A stretch of 64,000 bases of DNA from Bostrychus sinensis. Taxonomy: Eukaryota; Chordata; Actinopteri; Gobiiformes; Eleotridae. The DNA lies in contig CM036251.1 of assembly GCA_020698575.1 (NCBI GenBank), positions 32,429,288-32,493,287 on the forward strand, read 5' to 3'. The first letter of the stretch is position 1; every line of letters begins with the position of its first letter. The notes below the pieces were generated by a model. That model was not told the origin of the DNA. It saw only the letters and a list, made by a program, of their open reading frames with translations, and ran no database searches. The position numbers were made by a program, and so were the translations under genes. This document shows positions 21,936-33,640 of the stretch, one piece after another.

Positions 21936-24060
21936 AATAAGCAGGGACGTTTATTTCAAAAGTACTTTCATACTCTTCACCTATCCCTGCGCGACAAGCT
22001 TGTGTCTTTTATTTCTTGATTGCTAGCTTATGTAATTGAGTGCCTCATTTATTCCTATCACTTTTTAAAATGGGCTCTTGCAGTAATGGAGGCCAATTGG
22101 CTTCGACCATCATCGTGTTTAAGATGTACTTTTTATTACAGCTCCACTTGAACACTCAGAATGAGAGGCAAGTAGAGATATGCCAAAGAAAATAACAAAA
22201 GAATAGGATGGAACATGTTCTTAAAGACAATGCTTTTACCATATCTGGCATTTGCAATGTCTTTGCAGACTCCTTCTATTTGACCATTTGACCGTATCTG
22301 TCAAAAGATCATAGTATTCATTGATCAGATATTATATTGGACATTCAAAATGGAAAATGTAGTATCTACCCCCCTTTAATGACCTGGTGTATTCCATAAG
22401 AGTGGTGGGAATTTCTATTATTGTGATCTTTTGACCCATTTATGCTTCACCAGCAACTAGGCCAAAAGGAAAGCCACTGTCCTCTTCTGTTGATGCTGTG
22501 TTAGTGAACTTTTTATATGGGGACCCTTATTTCCAAAGATCAATCAATTCCTGCCCCAACCTCCCTTTTAATCTTAATCTTAATTAACAAGTTGGAGCAC
22601 TTTGATGACAGCTGGTATACTGTGTCTTCATTCCCCTACATTTTACTAATTTTAATATCCATATCTTTGTATTTTTAAATTTTTTTCACATACTTTGACT
22701 AAGGTATTTCTTTCTAATGGCATAGCAAGGGCCACGTTCACACTGCAGGTCTTAATGCTCAAACTCAAAATAGGGCCGCAGGTCATATTTTGCTGAAATA
22801 AATTTTTTATTTTTTATTTTTTTGCATGGTTGTTCACATTTTATTGTAAATGTGACTTCCATCTGTCTCATGTGAACACTTCAAGGCCCTGAAGTGACCC
22901 ACATGTGCATCAAAAGATATGACAGAGCCAGGAGTGGTGGGATTGTGATGTGAGGGGCTCTGGTGAAGAGTTTATCCATAATTTCAGGATATTATTTCTC
23001 TTCTCATTTCTCCTCAGTACAGTTATGATATGACCCCACAAGTTTAGCTTAAATACAATTGTCACCTTAAATACTAATTAAGTTCAAAACCTCACATTCT
23101 TTCTACTGACTAGCTCCATCAGTGCTGTCTGCCATGCTTTTTATTATTTGATCCGGCCAGTTCCCGCCTCCTCCAGCAAAAAATTGGGTTGTCTGTTGCA
23201 TTTCAATGAAGTAAAAGTCAGATGAAATGTGACTTGGCTTTTCAAACTGAAGTCACACTGCAAAATATGAGATACCGATCTGATTTAGCACTGCATATGA
23301 AAGTGGCCTGGGTCGAATTTGAAAAAAAAATCATCATCATTATCATCGATCATTGATTTTTAAAATTTATTATTGTTGTTTTGTTTTTTGCATAGATTTT
23401 TTCTGACTGAGTTCTGATTATTATAAGATCTTATTGTATGCTTATCTACATACCTGGTCTACCTATCTCAGAAATGATTTTTATTTGAATTTTTGGGGTG
23501 AACCAAATAAAATATACAGCAACCCACTTTTAGGTGTTAAAGTTTTAGATGTACAGTTCTAACAAAATGTACAATATACTTGCCACATACACACTTATGC
23601 ACATTAAATAAATGACGTAGGGGGAAAGAAAATCATCTGAGCATGCATTGATTTGCATATTGCTATATGTTTTGACACCAAAGGTCTTTTCTGATGCAAC
23701 CCTCTCCCCTACCCTTTATTCAGACTTATGATCGGCTGAAAAACCACACAGGCCTATGACATCCTGCACACAGTACTTGGTAAAAATATTTTTCTACTTC
23801 AAGACTGAATACATTACACAGTACTTTTCTTTTACATTCCTGAGCTATATCAATTCATGACTACCTTTCGGAGAAAAGCAAGACTTAAAGAAGATGCATC
23901 AAAACGTGGGCAGGAAATAAAGGCTAATGGCGCTTTTGCTTTCGTAAATGTTTTTTTTACAGAATAGGTCAAGCTACTATGTACTCAAAAGTCAGTACTA
24001 GTCAGTCAGAGATGTGGCTGAACATCTGTGATTCCACACGTGAGCTTCAGAAGACCATTA
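21936..24060. other. Mostly unique gene-free sequence
   Basis: No gene found. About 22000-22330 is unique and moderately GC-rich and could hold conserved non-coding DNA. ATC-rich simple sequence lies near 23330-23350. Confidence 0.35.
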
Positions 24061-25485
24061 CTGACCTTAGGTGTCCCGTATCTTACATTTACCATCCGTT
24101 GTGGTGTTAGCGCTGACTGCTGAAGGCCAAAAAAAAAAAAAAAAAAAAAAGCCTAATGGCAGGAAGCAGCTGTTCATCTGAAAATGAGTGAGGCTTAAGC
24201 GCTGGACACATGCATTGCTTGCTGACCCTGTGTTAAAGGGGCCAAACACACAGCCTATTGAACCGTACAGGTCAGGACTCCTATAGGCACGAGACAAATG
24301 GAGCTAGAGCCAGCTGCTGATGCTAGCACTACACCGGTAACATTACAATCACATAGTGCTGCTAACGCTAATAGCTCTCCCTATACCAAAGTTCATGGAT
24401 AGAGCTGGTGGACAGGTGAAACATCTAGGGCAGTCCTTTTTGCAACAAGGATCAGTTGCAGCAATGAATGTTGCAGATTCTAGCCGTTGTGAGCCTATTC
24501 CTGCTTCTCTTTGCCTATATGTACTTTCTATCCAAAAAAAAAAAAACTAATAAAAAGTTATGTTGCTGTTACACCTAAGGTTGAAGTGATCACTGCTTAG
24601 TTCTCCTCAAAGCACAGTGTCTTTCAGTATTTACATGTGAAAAGGTCATCAGAAGAAAGGTCAATTTTGTATACTTGAATCTTTTTGAATTGCACTTTTT
24701 TATTTCATGTATTTTGGTTTTAAATTAAACTGGGAATAATTTCTTCTCCAGCATCGCCATTTGCTTGTTAAATGTGTTCTTTTTGTGTTGGTGTACTCAT
24801 GTCCACTTGCGCGCTCCAGAGCTCCGCACTCCTCACGCTGCAGGCCACTCTCAATGCCTGCTGTGTAGTTTTTGTTAGCACCTTAGCCAATTGTTTGACC
24901 TGGTGGGACCGACTGCCCTGTGCTTTAAGTTAGGTTGATAGAGGTGTTGGGGACAGCCCTGTATAGGGTTGGCCTGTCCCCCTCATCGTTCCTTCTGTTC
25001 TCTTTGGCCAGCTTGCCACAGTCCAGCTTTCTGGACTAATAAAATAAAACTAAAATAATAACTAACTAACTAATAACTAACAATAAAACTAAAAACAAAT
25101 TGTTAGTTTAACAAATGAAAAATCCTAAACTCAAAACCCTTTGACTCCCGTGTCGTTGTTAAATATGTTTCACCTTTGTGACAGGTTTGCTGGGGCCTGG
25201 GCAAGAAGACTTCCCTTATAATAGAAAATATAAAAAGAGGGACCATTTATGTTGTCCCTGCGGCCCGGGAAAACATACCCCCTTTGAACCTTCTTGAGCA
25301 GCTCTTTGGAGTGAATTGATCCCCAATATTTGACTTTCTTCAAAGAGTTTTAAAGCCCATCTCTCATCAGTAATGGGCAAATGAAACATATTGTAAATTT
25401 TTTGGTATGACAGAATTTTATAACTCTTTATTGCAGGATATGGCCATATTTTTCTGCTAGCAACACAAAAGGTAAAATGATAAAT
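24061..25485. other. Gene-free stretch
   Basis: An A run at 24130-24150 and a short AAACT-rich stretch near 25040-25100 are the only clear features. The small frames at 24067-24297 and 24356-24550 have no known product. Confidence 0.35.
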
Positions 25486-25712
25486 TTATACGGCACTTTT
25501 TTTGCCTCCATGGGCACTCAAAATGCTTCACATCAAGGAACCATTCACCCATTTACAGTTACAAGCACTCACATTCATACCTGGCAAGATGGCTTAAGAG
25601 TCTTGCCCAAGGACACAACAACAGTATGCAACAGTGGGTGGTGGGTTTGAACCACCAAACTTCTGGTTAGCAGACTACCAGCTCTACCAACTGAGCTACT
25701 GCTGCTCTAATG
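25486..25712 (-). mobile_element. tRNA-derived SINE
   Basis: On the minus strand it begins with a tRNA-like head: A box AGCTCAGTTGGTAGAGC, an anticodon-arm-like CTGGTAGTCTGCTAACCAG and a B box GTGGTTCAAACCCAC. It then runs through TTGTGTCCTTGGGCAAGACT and ends with a tail containing AGTGCCGTATAAATTTA, close to the AGCGCTATATAAAT end common to fish SINEs. Confidence 0.7.
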
Positions 25713-26292
25713 GTAATGGCCTGTTTGTAATTATCACATAAAAGATCAATATCAGGCCAGGGAATAAAGAATTTTTGGTGTGGATCCCAAACAACATCTG
25801 GATCCTGGAATTTTTTACAGCAATCAACTTTGTTAGCAAAATGACAACAACAAAGGCTAGATTTTCATGAAACTTTCAGGAAAGGTCACAGATAAGGAAA
25901 GGGACAAATTGTTATTTTGGTGAGGAAGTGGATCACTGTCTGGATGCATTAACGTTTTACAAATTGTAATGCCTTGTTGGAGGTCTGCGCTCTCCAGATA
26001 ATCTCAGTTTAAGTATTGCTCTTGGTAGGGATGTAACAATATTGTTATTAAAAATCTCACAGAATCATTGTGCATTTTTACAATATTGAATGGTAATCTT
26101 CTGGAGCTTATATGCATGTTTGTTTCAGCGGAATGGTAAAAAAGCAGAGCAAACTACATAGACCATAATCCTCTGTTTCAATGCACTGAAATTATTATTA
26201 TTATTTAGTCTTAATCACAAATATTAAAACAGAGCATTTTTAGAGAATACATTTTGTTATCATGAGAATTGTTACGGCACCGTGAGCATCCC

Positions 26293-26800
26293 ACTAGCCT
26301 GGCCAGCCAGACACATTCTTATTCTATACAGAGAAGTTAGTCTGGTACCTCTTTGCTTAAATTTCAGTTCATATCGCCAGAATAATTACAGGCGGTGTAA
26401 CCAATCAGAGAAACAAATGGCGGGACATTAGCTGCACACCGCTGACCCTAACAAAAGTGGCGGTTTTAAAATCCCAGAATATGCCATATTATGAGCAGCT
26501 CTGTATTATTTCTGAATGGGGAAATCAGAAGGAGCCAGCTGTACAAAGACTTCTGTAGCCTCAGCTGCCCTGGGGCAGACTGACGGAGGCGTGGCTGCCA
26601 GTCTATGCCTACGGCCCCTCCAACCACCACCAAACACATTCATACATGGGCAAGGTGGGTAGAGTGTCTTGCCCAAGGACACAACAATAGTATGCCATGC
26701 TGGTAGCGGGACTCAAACTGCCAACCTTTGGGTTAGTAGGCAAACGTATCTAACAACTGAGCTCCTGCCACCCTAAGGAGAGGCTGGGCAGGCTACCGTT
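26293..26800. mobile_element. TAGCCTGG-ended element interrupted by a SINE
   Basis: The left end TAGCCTGGCCAGCCAGACAC and internal GAGCAGCTCTGTATTATTTC, CAGCTGTACAAAGACTTC match the 18437-19036 element in reverse orientation. After the SINE at 26563-26776 a short end, GGCTGGGCAGGCTA, looks like the right terminal repeat. Confidence 0.5.
26563..26776 (-). mobile_element. tRNA-derived SINE nested in an inverted-repeat element
   Basis: On the minus strand the head reads GGAGCTCAGTTGTTAGATAC and the B-box region GGCAGTTTGAGTCCCGC. It continues with TTGTGTCCTTGGGCAAGACA and ends in a CTGCCCCAGGGCAGCTGAGG body. It is the same family as 25486-25712 but has a longer central part and no tail. Confidence 0.65.
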
Positions 26801-26999
26801 CCACAATATCTCAATAAATATTGTACCATGAGATTAAAATTGTGGTAATACCACACTTGAGATTTGGATATTGTTACTTCCCTAGATCGTGGTATTTTAT
26901 TTTTTATCACACCTATTATCTTGTCTCCTGTTGTTGCCTAACAACCCCGCTAGCAGTCCTTGGGCCAGTGGTTGGGGACCCCTGATCTACGGCTTAGTT

Positions 27000-27640
27000 A
27001 CCGCAAGCGACTGGTCAGCCAATGCGGCGTCACTTTGTGCTACTGTTAGGGTTGACAGACGTAATTAGCCTCCAGCATTAGCCATTACCTGGCTTCAGCT
27101 ACTGCTCCGCATCTCTGTAGGCCCCATGTGGATCGCTTGCCTCTCAGCCTCGTGCTTAGTGTGGCAGGTCAGCAAAGTGCTAGGGCAGCATTTGGCCTGA
27201 GAGTGTGTACGGGGAGTGGATGGTCGGAGAGGAGAGGAGCCTGGGCGGAAGGCGGATCGATGTGGCCTGTATTCATTAACCCGCGCTCAGGGCTCCCTTC
27301 CCTTCCCCAATCACAACCGCGCCATTTTCGGACGGCAGGAGGTGATTTATTAGCTGTCCCGGCTCAGTCAGCACCATCGACCCAGCGTCTGAGGAGAGTT
27401 GACTCACACCAGGATATACCGATCAGTCCCTTCACCGTGGGGCTCACCGAAACACCGCTCACACCAGGAAACGTGGACATCAGCGTACTTCATTCATTTT
27501 ATTTGTGTGTGACAGAGTGCAAGAAACGCCAACAGGTCAGAAAATTGCAATTACGTAAAGTCAATCCTCAAAGATGGGTGGTATTTCTCATAAATAAGCC
27601 CATGCTGAGGTGGCGGTGGACAGTCTTCTAGATGAAGTGG
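27000..27640. promoter_or_regulatory. GC-rich unique block with a 167-codon frame
   Basis: One of the most GC-rich stretches outside lrrc4 and Rex3, with no repeat match. An open frame (27128-27631, plus) encodes a 167-residue Arg/Ser/Gln-rich product without signal peptide, domain or family resemblance that I recognise, so I do not call a gene. It could be a conserved regulatory block or a first exon. Both readings are inference. Confidence 0.3.
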
Positions 27641-28192
27641 TCGGGGGCCAAACACACATGCTGAGCCCTTGCGTAGGTCGAGGCTTCTACAATCAGTGGC
27701 TGATAGCAGTGAGTACTACCAATTACCAGGAGTCACTTGTTGAGCAACTGTGAACCAGGAGTTGGCTCTTGAGTTTCTCTATAGCTGTGCTGAAACTCAA
27801 GAACAGATTTGTCTTTTTTTTTTTTTTTAAGTTTTCTTTTTCTACACACACACAACATTGTTTTACTTTCTTTAGAAACAATGTTTTTTACTTGCATATC
27901 TGTATGCAGTATAAGGCACATAAAAATGTAAAAACTTGTGAAAAAAAATATAGACGTTATGAAGTTAAAGTTTTTTGAGCAGGATATTTGGATCTCGTGG
28001 ATGGTCTTTTTAATTGGACGGAACCTATTCACCTAATCTACTACATAAATATTAGATTGTATTAGTATATGGTTGCTTTTGTTAATACAAGACACTTTTG
28101 GTAACTCTGCAGTAATACCAGGCTATATTGTTAGTAACTGTTAAAGGAACACTGTTTTGGATGTCTCCAAAATTATTTTAGTGGTAGATCAA
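27641..28192. other. Gene-free stretch
   Basis: A T run at 27814-27828 and AT-rich unique sequence. No gene. Confidence 0.4.
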
Positions 28193-28712
28193 CCTTTAAA
28201 GTTGCCATGTTATATTTTTTTCAGGCTTTATGAAATTGTTTTGGACACCAAAATAGTATTATATTTAATATTTTATTATATTATTTTATAATATATTATT
28301 CAATATAATTTAATTTAAAATAAAGTATATGCATGGAAAACGTCTTCTTATGGGGAGCTGTTACTGTGGTGTGGAATGGACAGAGCATAGAATGGCTATT
28401 TAGCAGTGCTATAAGCAAAATGTTGCTAGATAGACAAATGAGATGACTGCTTTGTAGTGATGGCAATTTACGAGCTGAAATGATCACAATGAGTTTGGAA
28501 ATGGTGTATGAGCATTAGAAATGCACAGGAGCACTTCCCGGTTTCACATGTCTATGTAGAAACCAGCATTCTCAGCTCTTGATAAGGCATACAGGATTAC
28601 TCAAACATGCGTGAATGAAACAAATTAGTACTCCAGGTATGTTTTGTGCAAACAACTTTATAAGGTGGTTAAAAGGTCAAAAATGTCGATTAAGCAGAAT
28701 AGGGGACCTTTA
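28193..28712 (+). mobile_element. TTAA-ended inverted-repeat element, module A (long copy)
   Basis: A nearly complete module A copy: TTTAAAGTTGCCATGTTATA at the left, TTTTGGACACC, GCATGGAAAACGTCTTC, GGGGAGCTGTTAC, GCTATTTAGCA, CTGCTTTGTAGTGATGGCAA, CAGGAGCACTTCCCGGTTTC, CATGCGTGAATGAAACA, and AGGGGACCTTTAA at the right. Confidence 0.7.
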
Positions 28713-29565
28713 ACGGGACAAGCTGCCCCTCCCCTGACATTTGAGCTATCCCTATTCTCATCTTTAACTTAGAAACTCAAGCTGATAGCAAAATGCATGC
28801 AAAATGCTAATGCTAACTAAAACTTTTTAGCTTTCTTTCGTCATTACCTAAATTTAATTCTGAAAAGTAAAACTACAAAGTACAAAGTACATTGCCTTTT
28901 CTGTAAATATGGTTGTCAAAATTAGGCTTCAGGAGTCTTATTATTAACCAGAAAGGGGCCCCTAGAGAGAGCAAAAGATACATGCTGCTTATAGTGTATA
29001 CTGATTACACTATTAATTATAAATGTTTAATTGCATTTACTTTTGTGATGTTCTGTTCTTACCAGATCTCAAAATCCTTTGCATGGCATGTATCATTTCT
29101 CTTTTGCATAGCACTTTGAATTCTTCTCGGTGCCCAGAGAGTATATAAAATCCATTCAGTGCTCTTTCCTATAAGTCATAATCTCTTATGGATAATGCTT
29201 GAGGAAACATACAGCATATGTTGCAAGCTGAAATCATATTTCCTGTCATCAGATAATTAAATAGAAACTGCCTTCCAAAGAAGTCCTGTGGTCTATTCAT
29301 AAAGCTATAGCATATGCTGAAACGTGTCTGCACCACTTTTCATGAGGAAGTTGGGATCTATAAAAGTCACACTAGATGTGAAAAAGTGTACAGCTCTACA
29401 TAAACTCATACATACATTCTGGCCATGTGGCACACTGAGGGGTGGTAAACTCAAGCATGTTATTGATCTTTTGGGGCATGTGTGTACAGATGCGTAGTGT
29501 CTGCCTGCTTCTTAGGGCCTAAGGTGAGGCACTGCGATGACTCAGTTACATTATATATAGTGGGA
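28713..29565. other. Unique gene-free sequence
   Basis: Unique, moderately conserved-looking sequence near 29100-29420, including an AT-rich homeodomain-like stretch (CAGATAATTAAATAG). No gene. Confidence 0.35.
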
Positions 29566-30310
29566 GTACTTACTAGTGTTATAATCAAGAAACAAGACCA
29601 AGACCAGTCCAAATCCAGAGTGAAATGAGACCAAGACAAGGCCGAGACTTTTAAAGACCAAGACCAAGGCAAACCAAAACTAGGTCAAGACCAAACCCTG
29701 TGAACTAACACTAAATAAAGGGGGAAAGTTTAAAACAAAGTGGTTCAAATACATTAATGATTATTTTAATGATCTAATGTAACTGTCTCCACAAACGAAC
29801 AAAGATAGATCATGTTCCTGGTTCTTCTGATGCAGAAAACTAATTACTCAAAAGCAGCTTTTCCCAAAGACAAGAGAGTCATGGGACCTTAAATTTCTGA
29901 AAATCTCATGCATACCCCCAACAACTGTATACAACTTCCCTCTATTCTAGTTCTATCCTAGTTTTTCTATAAAAAAACATTACAAAAAATACTGACTGTT
30001 GGCTAAGAATTGTTTTAAAGTAATATGTTTGAAAAGTCTATAACTGTAATTAATTCAGTATCTTATGTACTTGATAATGACAACCTTTGGGGGCTTCGTG
30101 CAGTACCTTTGCAGACTCCCAGGGGGCCTCAGACACAACTTTGGGAATCACTGCTCTAAAGTTATGAAGAATAACATTTTCTCATAACATTTGGTAAATA
30201 AAATTTCTGAGACCGCCACATTTGAGAATGAGACAAGACCGAATAAAATTGGATTCGAGAGTAAAACTGCAGCCAAGACGGAGATGAGACCAAGGCCGTA
30301 AAAAAAAGCC
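29566..30310. repeat. GACCAAGACC-rich interspersed repeat
   Basis: Imperfect GACCAAGACC units fill 29595-29695 and return at 30225-30300. Between them, about 30105-30160 ends with TTTGGGAATCACTGCTCTAA, resembling a hAT-type end, so the block may be split by an insert. Confidence 0.4.
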
Positions 30311-30334
30311 ACACAACAGGAAGTTGCATGGTCT

Positions 30335-30562
30335 TTTTGTGTAGAGTTTGCATGTTGTCTGGGTGGGTTTTCTCTGGGTACACCGGTTTCCCCAGTCAAC
30401 CCAAAATATGCACAAGGCTAATCCTCCAAACTTGGCTCAAGATCCGGAGAAGGGCCCCTGGGAGCTGTACTATGCTTAACCACTGCTCCTGACACGGTTT
30501 CCCCAGCGTTATTGAAGTATGGGTCAAATGCAGAACAAAATTCCCTACAAGGACAGTAAAGT
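30335..30562 (+). repeat. Teleost SINE-like interspersed repeat
   Basis: GTAGAGTTTGCATGTTGTCT, GGGTACACCGGTTTCC and a tail with ATTCCCTACAAGGACAGTAA. The tail is shared with the copy at 41055-41267. Confidence 0.5.
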
Positions 30563-30644
30563 CTACTCTAACCTAATATAAACTCTCAAATGCTCAGCTA
30601 TATTATTATTATTATTATTAAACAGACTTCAACAGTGACTGGCC

Positions 30645-31010
30645 ACACCCGGTTCCGGCAGTCCCATTCATTTTTCCTATTGACTTTTTGAAAAATCCGT
30701 ATATTAAAGGTCCAACGGCTCGAGGATGGCTAATCAGCTACGTGTTAACTCATAGTCATAAACGATTCATTTCACTATAAACACATATTTGAAACTTGTC
30801 AAAAGGCAAAGTTACAAACACATTTGGCTGAATTTTTTTTATTTTTGTTAATCTTTTTGATAGAAATTATTTGTGTTATCATTATGAGTTACCACAGGGC
30901 TGATTAGCCTCTGCCAAGCTTTTCAATTTTTAATATACAAATTTTTCGAAAAGTCTATGGAAAAAATGAATGGAAAATTAATTTCCGGCACCAGAGGGGG
31001 GTGAGCACTG
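30645..31010. mobile_element. Foldback inverted-repeat element with ~100-bp ends
   Basis: The left part (GGTTCCGGCAGTCCCATTC, TCCTATTGACTTTTTG, AAAATCCGTATATTAAA, GGATGGCTAATCAGC) and the right part (TGATTAGCCTCTGCC, ATATACAAATTTTTCG, AAAGTCTATGGAAAAAATG, ATTTCCGGCACCAGAGG) are imperfect reverse complements over about 100 bases. No coding sequence inside. Confidence 0.6.
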
Positions 31011-32127
31011 TTGTGGTCTATAGTTATAGAATAAAAAATATTAGTTACCTCTGCTAAGAAGGCTATGTTTCCATAACAGTTGGTTGGTTTGGTTTTCTAA
31101 GTGAGGTAACACAAAAAGTAATTATAAGAGTTTGACGAAAAAGGTCAGTATTGGTCTAGAAATTATTAATTTTGGGTAACAGTCCACAACACAGTTCCAT
31201 TTAATTTTTTAAATTTTTTTAAGGATTCTGTACCAACCATTAACCTTATGTTGCTAAAATAGGTATATCCAGCTGCCACTGAGATACTAACTAACTGAAC
31301 TAGAAGACCTCTGGTCACATCTGGGCACAAGATAAGCTCCAAGTGCTTCTTTTTTTTTTTTTTTTTTTTTACAATATACAATTTTGCTTAGTATTTATAA
31401 TAATAAACTACAATCATGATAATCATACATTCATCAATTGGCACACACAGTTAGAAATGAGCATTTTTAGTAAGTGCAATTTTTGGGGGGCTCATGGGAT
31501 TCCACACACTTTTCATAAATGATTTAGTCATTGCTGCTCTCACACTAAAAATAAAACCAACAATGCAGACAATCACCCATTATAAACAAATAAATATGAC
31601 CTGACTTGCTTCACACTTTCAGCAACAGCGACTGACTCATTCCTTGAAAAAAAAAAAAAAATGGACGACTCTCCTTCTGGGAACCTGGTCAAATAGTCAT
31701 TATCTAGCGTCGGTGTATTGCTCGAGTGTGCGCAAGGCCACAGTGGAGGATTTTTTGGCAACAAATGCAAATGTTTGTCAGCTTACACTGTCACTGTTTG
31801 TGTTGGTAACCCCCCCCCCCCCTCCCCTCACAAAACAACTGACTGTTTTATTTTAGAAATCCATCATCCGGGGGAGTCACATCTTGTCCAACCGACGCTC
31901 CTTCATAGAAACAATGTCGCTCAATGAATTTTATTGATTGGGCTCCAATTGAGAGCACATGCAGCCGTTTCAGTACGGCTGGGCACAAACACAGTAAATC
32001 GGTATAAAATGGGGTCAGATTCTAATCCTATATCACTGACACTGGGGAAATCTGTACATTAGGAAGAAACAGACATAAATCAATGCAAACATGAATGGCC
32101 ATCGTGTAACTGTCATCCAACAATAAT
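31011..32127. other. Gene-free stretch with homopolymers
   Basis: A T run at 31350-31370, an A run near 31647-31660 and a C run at 31810-31822. The overlapping 65-71-codon frames around 31573-31927 have no known product. Confidence 0.4.
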
Positions 32128-33119
32128 CCAAATTCTGGAAATGTTGGATTGTTTTTAAAATTTCAATAAAATAAAAACTAAAACATTTTCAAATCACATA
32201 AGCCAAATTTTTATCCATAATATAACATACATAACATAACACATGTTCACATTGAGAAATTTTATAAACTTATGCAAAAATATATACTATAAACATAAAC
32301 TTTTATGCACAAAATGAGCTAATTTCAAATCTTGATGCCTGCTACAGGTCTCAAAATAGTTGGGACAGAGTTTCTCAGAAGTAAAGATGGGCAGAGCCAC
32401 TCCAATCTGTGAAAGAGTGCCTAAAATAGTGTGGAATATTTAAAAAACAATGTTCCTCGATGTCAAATTGCAAAAGCTCTGCAAATCTCACCATCTACGG
32501 AGCATAACATCATCAAAAGATTCAGAGAAACTGGAAAAATCTCTGTGTAAGGAGAAAGGTTGAAGACCCTTATTGGAACCAGTGGTCTTGGGGCCCTCAG
32601 ACAACACTGCATCACTCATCAGCATGATTGTGCCAATGACATTACTCAAAGGGCCCAAGAATACTTCCATAAACCACTGTGGGTAAACACAATCCACTGG
32701 GGCAACTGCAGAGGCCAAAGCTCTATCATGCAAAAAGGAAGCCATATGAGAACATGGTCCAGAGGATCCGTCGTGTCCTATGAGCCAAGGGTCATTTAAA
32801 ATGGACTCTTTCAAAATGGGACAGTGTTCTATGGTCAGACCAGTCAAAATTTGACACTCTATTTGGAAATCACGGACACCATGTTCTCCAGATGTCTTCT
32901 AACTGTTTTGAAAAGAAGAGGAGATGCTACAACATGGTAAACATGCCCCTGTCCCAACTGAGACCTGTGGCAGGCATCACGTTTCAAATGAGCTCATTTT
33001 GTGCATAAAAGAGTAAAGTTTCTCAGTGTTTTGTTATGCTATGTATGTTTTATTGTGAATAAAATAGTTTTCATTTTATTCAAATAATAAAAAAAGTCCC
33101 CCAACATTTCCAGAATTTG
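32128..33119 (+). mobile_element. Tc1-type DNA transposon, internally deleted (copy 2)
   Basis: The terminal repeats are CCAAATTCTGGAAATGTTGG at 32128-32147 and its near-perfect reverse complement at 33101-33119. The length of about 1 kb is less than the about 1.5 kb of a complete Tc1 element of this kind. The transposase remnant lies at 32461-32940. Confidence 0.75.
32461..32940 (+). pseudogene. Broken Tc1-type transposase
   Basis: A DNA-binding helix-turn-helix part reads CQIAKALQISPSTEHNIIK followed by RFRETGKISV and an in-frame TAA at 32548-32550. Further on, in shifted frames, come a GALRQHCITHQHD word, the KLYHAKRKPYE-type word, an LWSDQSKFD word typical of the first catalytic Asp region, and a C-terminal RRGDATTW end. 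The sequence jumps from the first catalytic region to the C terminus, so the middle of the DDE core is deleted. Not functional. Confidence 0.75.
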
Positions 33120-33179
33120 TGTTGAACCATTGCTCAACCGTGTTTGCTGTTTTTAAATACACCATTGTTCTTGCATTAC

Positions 33180-33640
33180 AGGTGGCACTGCACTCGCCGA
33201 TGTGTGGAAAAAGTATTAGCCCCAGTGCTGATAAAAACCTATTATGACAGTAAACACTATTAATCAGAGAAATATATAATGAAACAGCCGTGCTAGGAAA
33301 TTAGCCTTTGCGCTATTTATTTATCTATTTATTTTTCACGTATGAATGCACAAACCCTAGTTAATTATATCTGCGTATCCCATTAGCGGCGTGATTGATT
33401 TTGGTGCGGGAGAAATAAAGTGGGTGCTTAAGAGAACATTTCTGGACAGAGCGCTTACTGTTTTGGTGGCTGACCTTCATTACGCGCTCATCTGCATGCG
33501 GGTGCCAGGGCCCGGCCCAAGCCAGCGCCGGTGGGGTGAGGGGTTCAGACCGCAGAGGTTGATCATAGTAAACAAAAGGAGTGGGTGAAGCTGCACGGTC
33601 GTACACAGGGCGCTAAATAAAGGATGGGCTTGTAAATGTT
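33180..33640. promoter_or_regulatory. Unique GC-richer block, candidate regulatory DNA
   Basis: Repeat-free. The left part has AAACACTATTAATCAGAG and GATAAAAACC words; the right part is GC-rich (GGGCCCGGCCCAAGCCAGCG). Open frames occur on both strands but match nothing. Regulatory role is inference. Confidence 0.3.

Noticed and set aside
25650..25712. tRNA gene on the minus strand
   Set aside because: The tRNA-like head continues into a SINE body and tail, so it is a SINE and not a tRNA gene.
27128..27631. 167-codon frame as a gene
   Set aside because: No recognisable motif, no splice or start context that decides it; kept only as a finding.
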